This document shows, in pieces, positions 63,961-64,000 of a DNA stretch of 64,000 nucleotides. Source of the stretch: Vombatus ursinus (taxonomy: Eukaryota > Chordata > Mammalia > Diprotodontia > Vombatidae); NCBI RefSeq assembly GCF_900497805.2, contig NW_020954585.1, positions 40,307,527 through 40,371,526 on the forward strand, written 5' to 3'. A program made the position numbers and the translations under genes. Position 1 is the first letter of the stretch, and the number at the start of each line of letters is the position of its first letter. The notes under the pieces were generated by a model, which saw only the letters and a list, made by a program, of their open reading frames with translations, had not been told where the DNA came from and ran no database searches.

Positions 63961-64000
63961 TCCTGGCTAGTGCTTCCTGGTTAAGAAATTAATTGTTTGG

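Noticed and set aside
1-64000. CRISPR array, operon, prophage or plasmid features
   Set aside because: The DNA is vertebrate nuclear sequence with spliced exons; no such structures seen.

Overview
The window reads as marsupial nuclear DNA. It is saturated with tRNA-derived SINEs of the marsupial type, some ending in an oligo-A tail and some in a BovB/RTE-like tail. It also holds marsupial L1 3' ends, very abundant old L2 and MIR/THER CORE-SINEs, CR1/L3 fragments, several hAT miniature elements and a marsupial-type Tigger1 derivative. The species cannot be fixed from sequence alone.

One protein-coding gene is recognisable with confidence: OSTF1 (osteoclast stimulating factor 1, an SH3-ankyrin adaptor), on the + strand and incomplete at the 3' side. 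Its CpG-island promoter lies at about 11.36-12.33 kb. Coding exon 1 is 12226-12259, exon 2 50204-50250, exon 3 62436-62486 and exon 4 62942-63005. All four have canonical GT/AG borders and join in frame into the N-terminal proline-rich tail plus an almost complete SH3 domain. The ankyrin repeats and the acidic C-terminus lie beyond the right edge. Intron 1 is about 37.9 kb, intron 2 about 12.2 kb and intron 3 only 455 bp.

Layout. 1-11.3 kb: gene-poor flank with L2, MIR, a diverged full-length 7SL RNA pseudogene, SINEs, an L1 3' end and a local direct duplication. 11.36-12.33 kb: CpG island, probably a bidirectional promoter, with a consensus splice donor on the minus strand at 11461/11460. 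In other mammals the divergent neighbour is NMRK1, but no NMRK1 coding exon was recognised here. 12.3-50.2 kb: intron 1, a nested repeat landscape, with one unexplained 85-bp open segment bounded by splice-like signals at 44742-44826. 50.3-62.4 kb: intron 2, with a hAT element carrying perfect 8-bp target duplications, a Tigger1 derivative and an AC/GT inverted repeat. 62.5-64 kb: exons 3-4 and the start of intron 4.

I see no operon, prophage, CRISPR array or tRNA/rRNA gene. The most interesting signals are the candidate extra exon in intron 1, a SINE whose target duplication copies the apparent branch-point region of exon 2, a family of nearly fully palindromic hAT miniature elements (four copies), and two different RTE-type tails on SINE-like repeats.
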